In this document: piece after piece, positions 28,150 through 37,352 of the stretch
Layout of the letters: every line of letters starts with the position of its first letter
How positions within the stretch are numbered: position 1 is the stretch's first letter
Source: Neptuniibacter pectenicola
GTDB lineage: Bacteria; Pseudomonadota; Gammaproteobacteria; Pseudomonadales; Balneatricaceae
NCBI RefSeq assembly: GCF_001597735.1
Contig: NZ_LUTS01000002.1
Location: 248,001 to 312,000 of the forward strand
Direction: 5' to 3'
DNA: 64,000 nucleotides
Position numbers and translations under genes: made by a program
Notes under the pieces: model-generated
Told to the model about the DNA's origin: nothing
Database searches by the model: none
What the model saw: only the letters and a program-made list of their open reading frames with translations

Positions 28150-29064
28150 TTATATATCAGACTGTTGCAGTGCGCGTTGTTCCGTTTGCATCTCTTCAAG
28201 TATCCAATCTCTAAACGCCTGCATGCTTTCGGTGAGAGGGCGTCCTTTTTGATAAACCAAGTAGAACGACTTTTGTGTATCTAAGGATATATCCAGTGGG
28301 CAGATGAGTTGTCCATATTCCAGTTCCCGTTCAGCAAGGCCGCGGTCAGCCAAGGTGATGCCTAAGCCCTCCATTGCTGCACCTAATGCTAGTGATGTAC
28401 TGGAAAACGTCATGCTACGTGCCTTCTCTATTTTGTTAACGCCGTTTTGTTCTAGCAGGGATTGCCACTCGGTATCCCGTTTAGATATGTGGATAAGTGT
28501 GTGCTGTAGAAGATCTTCAGTTGATTCTATGCTGGCTTTTCCCTGCAAAAGTTTGGGGCTGCATACGGGGACTAAGTGTACGTTGCGTAATAGGTGGTAG
28601 TGGAGATCAGGCCAGTTGCCATCACCATAAAACACGGCCATATCCATATCGCTGTAGCGAAAATCGATCTGGCTCATTGATGCGGTTAATCGAAGTTCCA
28701 CATCTGGGCTGAGGGACTGAAAGTGATTGATTCTGGGTACGAGCCAGCGGGTTAGGAACGCGGGCGCTACGCTTAAATTGACGATATTTGAATTAGGGAC
28801 CGTCATCATTTTTTTTGTAGCGTCATCTATTTCATCTAACGCGGACTGAATGGCGAGAAGGTAGCGCTCACCCGGCGGGGTTAATTTCACCTGGCGTTTA
28901 ATACGCTCAAAAAGTTGCACGCCTAAAAATGCTTCCAGACTTTTTATCTGGTGGCTAACGGCTGAGGGGGTAACAAATAGCTCCTCGGCTGCTTTATTAA
29001 AGCTACCTGTGCGGGCGGCTGCTTCAAAACTGCGTAGCGCATTAAGGGGGGGGAGGCGTCTGAT
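28150..29064 (-). CDS. LysR-type regulator (GcvA-like), apparent ATC start
   Basis: The protein has a LysR winged-helix domain followed by a substrate-binding domain. The HTH begins RRLPPLNALRSFEAAAR and runs through FVTPSAVSHQIKSLEAFLG without a break into VQLFERIKRQVKL. No ATG/GTG/TTG occurs in this frame before GTG 28920, which lies inside the HTH. ATC 29064, preceded by AGGAG with 6 bases between, sits exactly where GcvA-type proteins start. The in-frame ATG at 29094 is cut off by a TAG at 29074-29076. An 8-base C tract (29046-29053 on the plus strand as G) follows the start. The target genes are unknown; the RND operon is 262 bases downstream on the same strand. Confidence 0.8.
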   Translation of the reverse strand: MRRLPPLNALRSFEAAARTGSFNKAAEELFVTPSAVSHQIKSLEAFLGVQLFERIKRQVKLTPPGERYLLAIQSALDEIDDATKKMMTVPNSNIVNLSVAPAFLTRWLVPRINHFQSLSPDVELRLTASMSQIDFRYSDMDMAVFYGDGNWPDLHYHLLRNVHLVPVCSPKLLQGKASIESTEDLLQHTLIHISKRDTEWQSLLEQNGVNKIEKARSMTFSSTSLALGAAMEGLGITLADRGLAERELEYGQLICPLDISLDTQKSFYLVYQKGRPLTESMQAFRDWILEEMQTEQRALQQSDI

Positions 29065-29287
29065 AGTAATCTCCTATAGATTAGATAAATTCATCTATTT
29101 AGTGAAAAACAGTCGTTTGTTAATCTTCTCGATAGACTTTAGTATGTACTTCATCGTTAATCAACAGCAGATATGTTTCTCTTTAATTACAGTAAGTTAT
29201 TTTTTATATGTGATTTTGTTGAGTGAATATACGTGTTCGATTGGCGGGGCTTCTTTTAATGTTTTGTTGATTTAATTTGGTGTATGT
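29065..29287. other. AT-rich intergenic region before small gene
   Basis: This stretch is very AT-rich and separates the divergent LysR and small-protein genes. It should hold both promoters; I could not assign hexamers with confidence. Confidence 0.4.
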
Positions 29288-29482
29288 GTGAATAACGAAT
29301 CGGAAATGTCAGTACGTCTTAATGCTTGCGGTGATGTAGATACTGCGTATTACATCGCGTTAGCCCATAAGCAGCGTGGCGAAGTGTTCGCCGGTGCATT
29401 TAGGGCTGTAGCCGCTTCTGTTAAGGCGTTGTTGAGGTCTTCTCATTCAAACCGCCTGTCGGTGCCTACATATACGTACTAA
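29288..29482 (+). CDS. small RSP_7527-like protein
   Basis: The 64-residue product contains DTAYYIALAHKQRGEVFAGAF, resembling the small RSP_7527-type family (D-x-x-YI-x-x-A-x-x-R-x-E) and DUF1127-like proteins. Function is unknown. The start may be GTG 29288 or ATG 29306; neither has a strong ribosome site. A clear terminator follows, which supports a genuine gene. Confidence 0.6.
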   Translation: MNNESEMSVRLNACGDVDTAYYIALAHKQRGEVFAGAFRAVAASVKALLRSSHSNRLSVPTYTY

Positions 29483-29511
29483 GCCTTATTTTAGTAACAT
29501 CCTGTTATTTT

Positions 29512-29536
29512 GCCCGCTTTTTAAGCGGGCTTTTTT
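29512..29536 (+). terminator. Rho-independent terminator
   Basis: An 8-bp stem GCCCGCTT/AAGCGGGC with a TTT loop is followed by six T. It ends the small gene's transcript just before the convergent chemoreceptor gene. Confidence 0.88.
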
Positions 29537-29547
29537 ATGGCTGACAT

Positions 29548-31539
29548 TTATAGTTTGAATGCGGTGATGATGCTTTTCAGTTGATCGGAGAGTTCGCTCA
29601 TCTGACCACACGCTTTTGCTGTTTCGTCTGCGCCTTGGGCGGTTAGTTTGCTGGCTTGGTTTACCTGTGAGATACGGTCCTTGATGTTGAGTGCGTTGTT
29701 CGATTGCTCATCGGAGTAATGTGTAATGCGCTGGTTCATGTTTGAGATTGTTGATACGGATTCCGTTATCTCATTAAGTGCTGAACTGATCGCTTTTGAC
29801 TGAGATACGGTTTGTTCCGCTTGCTGTGCACTTTGGTTCATTTCAATAACAGCGCTGTCGACCCCTTTTTTAAACTCATTGAGCATGTTTTCTATCTCCT
29901 CTGTTGAGCTGTGTGTACGCTGGGCTAAGTTGCGTACTTCATCAGCAACAACGGCAAAGCCGCGTCCTTTATCACCTGCGCGTGCGGCTTCGATCGCCGC
30001 GTTAAGGGCTAGCAGGTTTGTTTGTTCGGCAATGGCTTTGATGACATCGAGGACTTTAACGATATTACTGCTTTTGGCTGCTAAGTGGTCAATTGAGCGG
30101 CTAGATTCTGTTAAATGCGCTGAAAACTGTTCTATTTGGTCGAGTGCGGATTGAACATGCGCGTTGCTTTTAGTGGCTAGCGCATTGGCTTGAGACGCTT
30201 CATGGGAGGCGTTGTTGATTTCATGACTTATCCTTTCTGCAAGGGCGGACATCTCGTTAATAATGAGGGTTATTTCTGTCGTTTGCTGTTTTTGCTGTTG
30301 TGCTGAATGACTGGAGTTCTGCGCGGTGATATCTAAGCGTGTAGATTGTTCATCTACACTCGTAGCCGTAAGTTTTACCTGTTCTATCAGTAGGTGAATG
30401 CGTTGTCTCATCTCGTTAAATTGAGTGCTGAGTTGAGCCATCTCATCTTTTGATTGTGGGGTTAATGCTGCGGTCAAATCGCCCTGCGCGATGCGTTGGG
30501 CGGCGTTGAGCACGACTTTCATATTCCGTTGCACCGAAATATTAAACCCTAGATAGAAGTATGCGGCTAATAGCATAATTAAGGTGATGGCGGCGATGAG
30601 ACTGTATAGCTTGTGGGTTTGTTGTGATAGGCGTTGCTCTAGTAGTAAGGCCGCATAGTCTAGGGCGTACTCTGAAAACTGAAATAGTGGTTGCAGGTTG
30701 TGCGCGGAGGCGTCGAAGAAATCCTCCCACGTCTGCGCCATGGCTTCGCCGATAATAATCTCCCTGTCGAGCTTGTCAGCGAAGTCTCGAACGGCTTGGT
30801 GGGCGGCGTGGCTCCGGGTTATAAACGTGGGGTCGATTGTTTTTAGTTGTGCCAGCTTTTCGGTACTGGCTTCCAATGCTGATGCCTGGGTTTGTAGGTG
30901 GTCATAAAGTTGATTTAAATGGTCAAGTGCGGCAGAGCCCAGATAGCCGGTGATGAGGCCGTGCCCTACGTAGTCCCTTGTGGCGCCGAAATAGTCTAAT
31001 GTGGCGGGGACTTCCTCCAGCATTATACGTAAGATCATGTAGATACGCGTGTCGATGTCACGGGTTATGCCTGACTTAAAGCTCGCGTCTTTGCTGGCGG
31101 TTATCAGTGTTAAGGGAAGTTGGTTGAAGTGTTGAAAACGATTTTCAAGCTCTAAGCCTAAGGTTGAGTATTGGCTTGTTTCTATCTCTTTCCATAAACT
31201 CGCAAGGTTCGATTCGGTGCTCAGTTTTCTGGTGATCTTATCGCTCAGTGCGGTTTTTTGTTGTTGGTAGATTTGCGGTATTTCTGTGTTTAAAAAGCCG
31301 GTAATAAAGCGTAGGTCTCGGTACTCGGTAAAGGCGTTTAATAGCTGGTAATCACTGCTGAGTTTATTGATGGCGGCCAGTCTATGATTTGTGTCGGTAA
31401 TATCGGCTTTTAAATGCTGAATTTGAACTGCGCAGAGCAGGGCTAATGGCAGGGTAAATACGGTACTAACTAATATAAACTTGTATAGGTAGGGCAGCCT
31501 GTCCATTAGTTTAATAATAGGGGTGAGGATGAATATCAC
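29548..31539 (-). CDS. methyl-accepting chemotaxis protein with large helical sensor
   Basis: This receptor has membrane segments near residues 18-38 and 315-340. Between them is a periplasmic region of about 280 residues that is all-helical. The part [14 protein letters not shown] resembles NIT-like or helical bimodular sensor domains, but I cannot name the ligand. A HAMP domain (about 345-400) and a signalling coiled coil with [19 protein letters not shown] follow. I prefer GTG 31539, which has AGGAG 7 bases upstream, over ATG 31590 and ATG 31563, which have none. The start remains open. No other chemotaxis genes are adjacent. Confidence 0.9.
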   Translation of the reverse strand: MIFILTPIIKLMDRLPYLYKFILVSTVFTLPLALLCAVQIQHLKADITDTNHRLAAINKLSSDYQLLNAFTEYRDLRFITGFLNTEIPQIYQQQKTALSDKITRKLSTESNLASLWKEIETSQYSTLGLELENRFQHFNQLPLTLITASKDASFKSGITRDIDTRIYMILRIMLEEVPATLDYFGATRDYVGHGLITGYLGSAALDHLNQLYDHLQTQASALEASTEKLAQLKTIDPTFITRSHAAHQAVRDFADKLDREIIIGEAMAQTWEDFFDASAHNLQPLFQFSEYALDYAALLLEQRLSQQTHKLYSLIAAITLIMLLAAYFYLGFNISVQRNMKVVLNAAQRIAQGDLTAALTPQSKDEMAQLSTQFNEMRQRIHLLIEQVKLTATSVDEQSTRLDITAQNSSHSAQQQKQQTTEITLIINEMSALAERISHEINNASHEASQANALATKSNAHVQSALDQIEQFSAHLTESSRSIDHLAAKSSNIVKVLDVIKAIAEQTNLLALNAAIEAARAGDKGRGFAVVADEVRNLAQRTHSSTEEIENMLNEFKKGVDSAVIEMNQSAQQAEQTVSQSKAISSALNEITESVSTISNMNQRITHYSDEQSNNALNIKDRISQVNQASKLTAQGADETAKACGQMSELSDQLKSIITAFKL

Positions 31540-31682
31540 TGGAGCGCTCCTGTTGCCGTTCATTATTGTTATTTTTAAACGTGATCGCATTAGGCCAATG
31601 GCAAACCATTGTTCGATGCTAATAATTTAAAGGTCAAACGGAGCGGAGTCAGTGACAGAAAGCGGGTAATCTAATAACAAAT

Positions 31683-32156
31683 TTATTCACTCGAGGGTGG
31701 GCGCTTCTTAACATAGAGTACTTTTTTAACACGGGCGATTAAGCTGTTGTCGCTATCAATAATCGCTATGTGGAATTCAGGGAACTGTTTTTTACCCGTA
31801 TTGGCTAGGGCTTTAATACGTTCTATTTCAGTATCATCCACCTGAATCTGTGCAGTTATCTTTTTTCGGGTAGCTTTGATAAATTCAATTTCAGCTGCGC
31901 TATCCCATACCCAGTATTCCTTACCGAGTTTTTTCATCAGGATTAGCATGATATGTGGGTCGATCATGGAATAGATGCTACCGCCAAAGTGGGTGCCGAC
32001 GGCGTTGCGGTTGTACCAGCGTACTTTCATTGATGCGGTAATCTGATTCCAGTTGGGAGAGATGTGTTCAACTTTTATACCTGCGCCGATGTAGGGCGGA
32101 TATAGGTTGAGTAAGTGCTTCATTGTGTTTGCTGACAGCTTCATAGGTGCGCTCAA
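31683..32156 (-). CDS. DUF4442 hotdog-fold thioesterase-like protein
   Basis: The 157-residue protein has a hotdog fold of the DUF4442/YiiD-C type. GTHFGGSIYSMIDPHIMLIL forms the central helix region with an Asp positioned like an acyl-CoA thioesterase catalytic residue. Acyl-CoA or a small acyl substrate is plausible, but no substrate has been assigned. The first ATG (32156) was kept; MKLS at 32144 is an alternative. It stands alone between the chemoreceptor and dsbB genes. Confidence 0.85.
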   Translation of the reverse strand: MSAPMKLSANTMKHLLNLYPPYIGAGIKVEHISPNWNQITASMKVRWYNRNAVGTHFGGSIYSMIDPHIMLILMKKLGKEYWVWDSAAEIEFIKATRKKITAQIQVDDTEIERIKALANTGKKQFPEFHIAIIDSDNSLIARVKKVLYVKKRPPSSE

Positions 32157-32316
32157 AAGGAGAAACAGTAGCGTTTTATTGTTAGGTCAGCAGGGCGGTG
32201 TGTCAGTAACAGAAAAGATTTATTTTGCTGACTGAATCGTTCACTGGGGAAAGGTACGTAAATAACCTGTAGCGATGGGCGGGGCTGACAGGTTATTTAC
32301 GTTATTTTAGCGGTGT

Positions 32317-32823
32317 TTATTTGCTGCGAAACTTAAGCGCACTAAATAGTATAGAGACGCCCAACAGCAGAATGGATATTAGCATCAAGCCTTCAGCCAT
32401 AGTGATACCGAAGAGGAGCTCTGGCGTATATCCACAAGGCTCCCAAGGTTCAAATACTTGTGGGAACCACTGATCCAGTGCAAACCAGTTAGGTAGACCG
32501 CTGTTCATGCTGCAGCTATCAATGACCCAGCCGCGTTCAACTGCCAGTGTTTGCCAAGAACGTTCTGTTAAGCCAAGGCTGACAACAAGCATCAGTAAGT
32601 GGGAGAGCTTTGCACCCCAAGGGGCTTTTCGAGCAAAAAAACCTAAGATGGCGACAGCGGTTAAGGCCATAACCCAGATACGAACATGAATGCAGAGCAC
32701 ACAGGGGCCGTAATTTAATCCGTATTGAAAAAATAGGGCTATGCCTTCCATGCTAAGGCCGAGGATAATGAGCCCGAGCCAATACCACGAAGAGCGGCTT
32801 AAACAGCTTAATTTACCTAGCAT
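32317..32823 (-). CDS. dsbB: disulfide bond formation protein DsbB
   Basis: DsbB reoxidises DsbA with ubiquinone in the inner membrane. The 168-residue protein has four membrane helices. With the start at ATG 32823, preceded by GGGAG at a spacing of 8, the four essential Cys are at 41, 44, 104 and 130, exactly as numbered in E. coli. The first pair is in GPCVLCIHVR; the second two are in DSCSMNSG and EPCGYTPE. The earlier in-frame ATG at 32850 would shift these numbers by nine and has no ribosome site. No dsbA lies nearby. Confidence 0.94.
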   Translation of the reverse strand: MLGKLSCLSRSSWYWLGLIILGLSMEGIALFFQYGLNYGPCVLCIHVRIWVMALTAVAILGFFARKAPWGAKLSHLLMLVVSLGLTERSWQTLAVERGWVIDSCSMNSGLPNWFALDQWFPQVFEPWEPCGYTPELLFGITMAEGLMLISILLLGVSILFSALKFRSK

Positions 32824-32890
32824 CGAAATATCTCCCTTTTTATAAGTCATTTCTCTGATGCTTACGTTGCGAGAAGGTTCCTATAGATAG

Positions 32891-32920
32891 AAAAAACCGA
32901 GCACATCGGCTCGGTTTTTT
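32891..32920. terminator. bidirectional Rho-independent terminator
   Basis: AAAAAACCGAGC pairs with GCTCGGTTTTTT around ACATCG (12 bp). It gives a U-tract on both strands. It lies 15 bases after the stop of the aminotransferase gene at 32935, and dsbB, on the same strand, starts after it. Confidence 0.9.
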
Positions 32921-32934
32921 TGGTGTCTACGCGC

Positions 32935-34122
32935 TTAGGCAGAGAGTGCTTTGCTGATGCGTCCAAGCGCATCTTCAAGTACATCCATGCTGGTTGCAAA
33001 AGATAAGCGCATATTGCCGGGTGCGCCAAAGGCGGAGCCCGGTACAAGTGCGACGCCAGCTTCTATCAATAGAAACTCAGCAAGTGCGATATCATCGTCA
33101 AAGCGGTCATCATTATCGATCACGTTTTGAAAGCTAGGAAATGCATAAAAAGTGCCGTCAGCAGGAATGCAGCTAACACCGGGTATAGTGTTAAGTGTTT
33201 TAACAACATACTCATGACGTGCCTTGAAGGCGACAACCATCTCTTTAACGCAATCCTGTGAACCTTCAAGAGCGGCTTGTGCAGCGACTTGGGCAATTGA
33301 CGTAGGGTTAGATGTGCTTTGTGATTGGATCTTTTTCATTGCGCCAATCAACCAAGCAGGTCCTGCGGCATAGCCTATACGCCAACCTGTCATTGAGTAA
33401 GCTTTTGATACGCCATTCAATACAATGGTGCGATCATATAGTGCTGGACATGCATTTAAGATGTTGATGAATGGCTTATCATTCAAGCGAATGTGCTCAT
33501 ACATATCATCGGTTGCAATTAATACTTGAGGGTACTTTAACAGTACCTCGGCCAATGCTTTGAGTTCATCAAGGCTGTATGCAACACCGGTTGGGTTTGA
33601 TGGGCTATTTAAAACCACCAAGCGCGTTTTATCTGTGATCGCGGCTTCAAGTTGCTCCGGCGTCATTTTAAAGCGCTGTGCTTGGGTTGTAGTGATAATA
33701 ACCGGCTTTGCATCGGCCATAATGACCATATCGGGATAAGACACCCAATAAGGGGCTGGCACGATAACTTCATCACCTTCATTTAATAGCGCAAGTGATA
33801 AGTTAAAAAAGCTTTGTTTGCCGCCACAGGAAACGAGGATCTGGTTCGCTTCGTACGCTAGGCCATTATCCTGTTTGAATTTGTTAATAATCGCTTTCTT
33901 TAGGGATGGCGTACCGTCTACGGCGGTGTATTTAGTGAAACCTTCATTTAACGCCTGGATGGCGGCCTGTTTGATGTGATCGGGCGTATCAAAGTCTGGC
34001 TCACCAGCACCCAGGCCAATAATGTTCTTACCTGCCGCGCGCAATTCGGCTGCACGGTTAGTAACCGCCAGCGTGGGTGAAGGTTTTATGTTGTTGACGC
34101 GGTCTGAAAGTTGAACGTTCAA
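32935..34122 (-). CDS. class I aminotransferase, aspartate/prephenate type
   Basis: A 395-residue fold type I PLP enzyme of the Ib (AatA/AspC2) subgroup. It has GLGAGEPDFDTPDHI near residue 37, NSPSNPTG at 172-179 and the Schiff-base lysine at residue 240 in NGVSKAYSMTGWRIGYAAG. It should convert aspartate and 2-oxoglutarate to oxaloacetate and glutamate; enzymes of this subgroup may also use prephenate. Translation appears to start at TTG 34122, with GAGG 7 bases upstream; no ATG is suitably placed. It ends at a bidirectional terminator. Confidence 0.92.
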   Translation of the reverse strand: MNVQLSDRVNNIKPSPTLAVTNRAAELRAAGKNIIGLGAGEPDFDTPDHIKQAAIQALNEGFTKYTAVDGTPSLKKAIINKFKQDNGLAYEANQILVSCGGKQSFFNLSLALLNEGDEVIVPAPYWVSYPDMVIMADAKPVIITTTQAQRFKMTPEQLEAAITDKTRLVVLNSPSNPTGVAYSLDELKALAEVLLKYPQVLIATDDMYEHIRLNDKPFINILNACPALYDRTIVLNGVSKAYSMTGWRIGYAAGPAWLIGAMKKIQSQSTSNPTSIAQVAAQAALEGSQDCVKEMVVAFKARHEYVVKTLNTIPGVSCIPADGTFYAFPSFQNVIDNDDRFDDDIALAEFLLIEAGVALVPGSAFGAPGNMRLSFATSMDVLEDALGRISKALSA

Positions 34123-34432
34123 GCCTAAATCCTCAAAAAATTACCTGCTTGTACAATGGTATGAAAGGGACGCATCAGCAGGTAGCGATATAATCAGTAG
34201 AGATGCATAGCAAAACTAGATTAGACATCCCCAAACCCGCTAATAATACAGGAAAGAAAAGCCAGCATGAATCCTGTTTGGGTTAAAAAACGTCTTTTTG
34301 GCGCAATATATTGCTCATAATTCTATTAAAGGAAACTTTATTGCTTTGATTGTCTGCTTGGCTGGGCAAATAACTGCTCAAAATAAAAGGGAGTGGGCTA
34401 TAATGCGCGGTTTATCTTTACATGGTTATGGT

Positions 34433-36454
34433 ATGAAAGAGCGCTTTAAAGTCCATTCAAAATTTGCTCCGGCGGGTGATCAGCCTCAAGCAATTGCGGA
34501 ACTTGTTGATGGTATAGAGTCGGGGCTGGCAGCGCAGACGCTTTTGGGGGTAACCGGTTCAGGGAAAACCTTTACGATTGCTAATGTGATTGCTCAAGTT
34601 CAGCGCCCAACCATTGTAATGGCGCATAATAAAACATTAGCGGCCCAGCTTTACGGTGAATTTAAAGAGTTCTTTCCTGATAATTCGGTCGAGTACTTTG
34701 TTTCCTATTATGATTATTACCAGCCGGAAGCGTACGTACCGTCCTCAGATACCTTTATTGAAAAAGATGCCTCTATCAATGACCATATAGAGCAGATGCG
34801 ATTGTCAGCAACCAAAGCGTTGTTGGAGCGGGACGATGCTATTATTGTTGCCACCGTTTCAGCTATTTACGGGTTGGGTGATCCTAAATCTTATTTGGGC
34901 ATGATGCTGCATATTGATCGTGGCGATATTATTGATCAGCGTGCCGTATTACGTCGTTTGGCTGAGTTGCAGTATACGCGTAATGATATAGAGCTACATC
35001 GTGGTACATACCGTGTACGAGGTGAAGTGATTGATGTGTTTCCGGCAGAATCTGAGCAGGAAGCGATCCGTATCCAGCTGTTTGATGAAGAGATTGAAGA
35101 GATTAGTTACTTTGATCCCTTGACCGGTGAAATACTACGTCGGGTTCCCCGCGCGACTATTTATCCAAAATCCCATTATGTTACGCCCCGTGAAACCTTG
35201 CTGGCGGCGGTCGACAAAATTAAAGATGAGCTACGAGAACGATTAAAACAGCTGCGTGATAATCAAAAACTGGTTGAGGCGCAAAGGTTAGAGCAGCGAA
35301 CTCTCTATGATATGGAGATGATTATGGAGCTTGGGTATTGCTCAGGCATCGAAAACTATTCTCGCTACCTATCTGGTAGAGAGCCGGGGGCTGCACCGCC
35401 AACCTTATTTGATTATCTGCCGGATAATGCCTTGCTTGTACTGGATGAATCTCATGTCACTGTGCCGCAAATCGGGGCGATGTATCGTGGAGACCGTTCA
35501 CGTAAAGAGACGCTGGTTGAGTATGGTTTTCGTCTACCTTCTGCATTAGATAATCGACCGATGAAATTTGAAGAGTGGGAGGAAGAGTCCCCTCAAATGA
35601 TTTTTGTATCTGCGACACCGAGTAAATACGAGGCTGCTAATCAACAAGCGATTGTTGAACAGGTGGTGCGCCCGACGGGATTGATTGATCCAGAAGTTGA
35701 GGTTCGGCCTGCTTCAACTCAAGTGGATGACCTGTTATCAGAGATACATAAAGTTGTCGCTAAAAAAGAGCGTATTATCGTCACTGTGCTGACAAAGCGT
35801 ATGGCTGAGGATCTGACTGAATACCTCGATGAACACGGAGTTAGAGTTCGATACCTTCATTCCGATATAGATACGGTTGAGCGTGTGGAAATTATTCGAG
35901 ACCTCCGTATTGGTGAATTTGATGTCTTAGTCGGCATTAATTTACTTCGAGAGGGTATTGATATGCCCGAAGTGTCTTTAGTTACGATACTTGATGCCGA
36001 TAAAGAAGGCTTCCTCCGTTCAGAAACATCGTTGATTCAGACAATTGGACGTGCGGCTCGAAATGTTAATGGGCGTGCTATTCTTTATGCAGATCGCATG
36101 ACAGGATCGATGCAGCGCGCCATTGATGAAACGCAGCGACGTCGAGATAAGCAGATTGCTTATAATGAAGAGCGCGGGATCGTGCCTAAAGGTATTACGA
36201 AGTCGGTCGCTGATATTATGGAAGGAGCGAGTACGATCCCAGGCCGCAAAGCAACACGAACGGCGAAGAAAGTTGCGGAGCAGACAGGTGAGTATCAGGT
36301 AGATCCGTCATTGATGTCAGTTAAAGAGCTGGCAAAAGCGATGACACGCATCGAAGATAAAATGTATGAAGCCGCTAAAAATCTAGATTTTGAAGTTGCA
36401 GCACGTTATCGCGATGAATTACAGAAATTAAAACAACACACATTTGTTAGTTGA
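34433..36454 (+). CDS. uvrB: excinuclease ABC subunit B
   Basis: UvrB is the DNA-damage verification helicase of nucleotide excision repair, working with UvrA and UvrC. The chosen ORF from ATG 34433 gives 673 residues, the same length as in E. coli. It begins [18 protein letters not shown], and has Walker A GVTGSGKT, the beta-hairpin region [14 protein letters not shown] and the C-terminal UVR motif near [14 protein letters not shown]. An upstream in-frame ATG (34403) has GGGAG before it but also forms part of a TATAAT box. I see no LexA box in the upstream region. Confidence 0.96.
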   Translation: MKERFKVHSKFAPAGDQPQAIAELVDGIESGLAAQTLLGVTGSGKTFTIANVIAQVQRPTIVMAHNKTLAAQLYGEFKEFFPDNSVEYFVSYYDYYQPEAYVPSSDTFIEKDASINDHIEQMRLSATKALLERDDAIIVATVSAIYGLGDPKSYLGMMLHIDRGDIIDQRAVLRRLAELQYTRNDIELHRGTYRVRGEVIDVFPAESEQEAIRIQLFDEEIEEISYFDPLTGEILRRVPRATIYPKSHYVTPRETLLAAVDKIKDELRERLKQLRDNQKLVEAQRLEQRTLYDMEMIMELGYCSGIENYSRYLSGREPGAAPPTLFDYLPDNALLVLDESHVTVPQIGAMYRGDRSRKETLVEYGFRLPSALDNRPMKFEEWEEESPQMIFVSATPSKYEAANQQAIVEQVVRPTGLIDPEVEVRPASTQVDDLLSEIHKVVAKKERIIVTVLTKRMAEDLTEYLDEHGVRVRYLHSDIDTVERVEIIRDLRIGEFDVLVGINLLREGIDMPEVSLVTILDADKEGFLRSETSLIQTIGRAARNVNGRAILYADRMTGSMQRAIDETQRRRDKQIAYNEERGIVPKGITKSVADIMEGASTIPGRKATRTAKKVAEQTGEYQVDPSLMSVKELAKAMTRIEDKMYEAAKNLDFEVAARYRDELQKLKQHTFVS

Positions 36455-36496
36455 GTTTTTATCGATTTGACGGCAGTTTAAAACAAGGACGAGACG

Positions 36497-37240
36497 ATGG
36501 CACGGCTACCTAGATTATTGATGTTTACAGCGGTGCTATTCATGACTGCAATCGGTGCAAGCCCGAGTATGGCCGCAGCTCAAGAAGCGGCCGCGGTTGT
36601 TTTAAGTATAGGGGAAAACACGGCCCAATTACCGCAGCAACCTAGTCGTGATCTCAAACGTAAATCTAGCATATATACGCAGGATTTAATCTCAACAGGG
36701 CCTAAAGGACAACTTCAGTTACGTTTTAGCGATGGTTCCCGTTTCTCCTTACGAGAAGAAACCGTATTCAGTGTTGAAACCTACCAATTTAATAAAGATA
36801 CACCGGAAACGGGGAACTCAGTTTATCGCCTATTAAAAGGTGGACTGCGGACCATTACCGGTGCGATCAGTCATGCTAATGTGGAGCATTATCAAGTGCA
36901 TACACCGATTGCAACTATTGGGGTTCGAGGCACACATTACACGCTTTTCTACTGCGATAGCGCCTGCCAACAAGATACGCGTGGCATAATGGGGCTGTAC
37001 GGCTATGTCTTGGAGGGAGAAATCGTTGTAGAAAATGATTTTAGTAATGCGCCTGTTTCCGCTGGACATTACTTCTTCTTAGCAAGTAGGGAGAGTCGAA
37101 TAGAGATGAAAGACACTCCTTTCGATATTTTTGAAACAGTTAAAGACCTAGGGCCTGTTTTAATCGATGGTGTTAATGATAAAAACATTCCTGCGACAGA
37201 GGTTTTGAACTCTAGAGCGTTACCACCACAATATCAGTAA
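36497..37240 (+). CDS. exported FecR-domain protein
   Basis: The 247-residue protein has a signal peptide (residues 1 to about 27, SMAAAQ) and no further membrane segment, so it is likely periplasmic. The FecR domain spans about residues 40-170, with LKRKSSIYTQDLISTG, then LKGGLRTITG and ATIGVRGTHYTL. Unlike classical FecR it has no anti-sigma N-terminus or membrane helix. It contains a Cys pair in FYCDSACQQ that may form a disulfide. It starts 42 bases after uvrB with AAGGACGAGACG before the ATG. The next two genes on the same strand encode a beta-barrel protein and a second FecR protein. Confidence 0.88.
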   Translation: MARLPRLLMFTAVLFMTAIGASPSMAAAQEAAAVVLSIGENTAQLPQQPSRDLKRKSSIYTQDLISTGPKGQLQLRFSDGSRFSLREETVFSVETYQFNKDTPETGNSVYRLLKGGLRTITGAISHANVEHYQVHTPIATIGVRGTHYTLFYCDSACQQDTRGIMGLYGYVLEGEIVVENDFSNAPVSAGHYFFLASRESRIEMKDTPFDIFETVKDLGPVLIDGVNDKNIPATEVLNSRALPPQYQ

Positions 37241-37352
37241 CAAAAAAAGCGCTAAGTTTTATTAAAATTGTAGATGTATCGTCCTTATATAGCTGTTAGC
37301 CTTAAACTAATAGTGTTTAAAAACCACTTATAATCTTGCTCAGGAGTAGTCA

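Noticed and set aside
34373-34432. possible LexA box upstream of uvrB
   Set aside because: I looked for CTGT-N8-ACAG and found only partial matches such as CTGC or CTGT without the second half.
36833-37069. minus-strand frame inside the first FecR gene
   Set aside because: It is a shadow of the FecR frame and has no start context.
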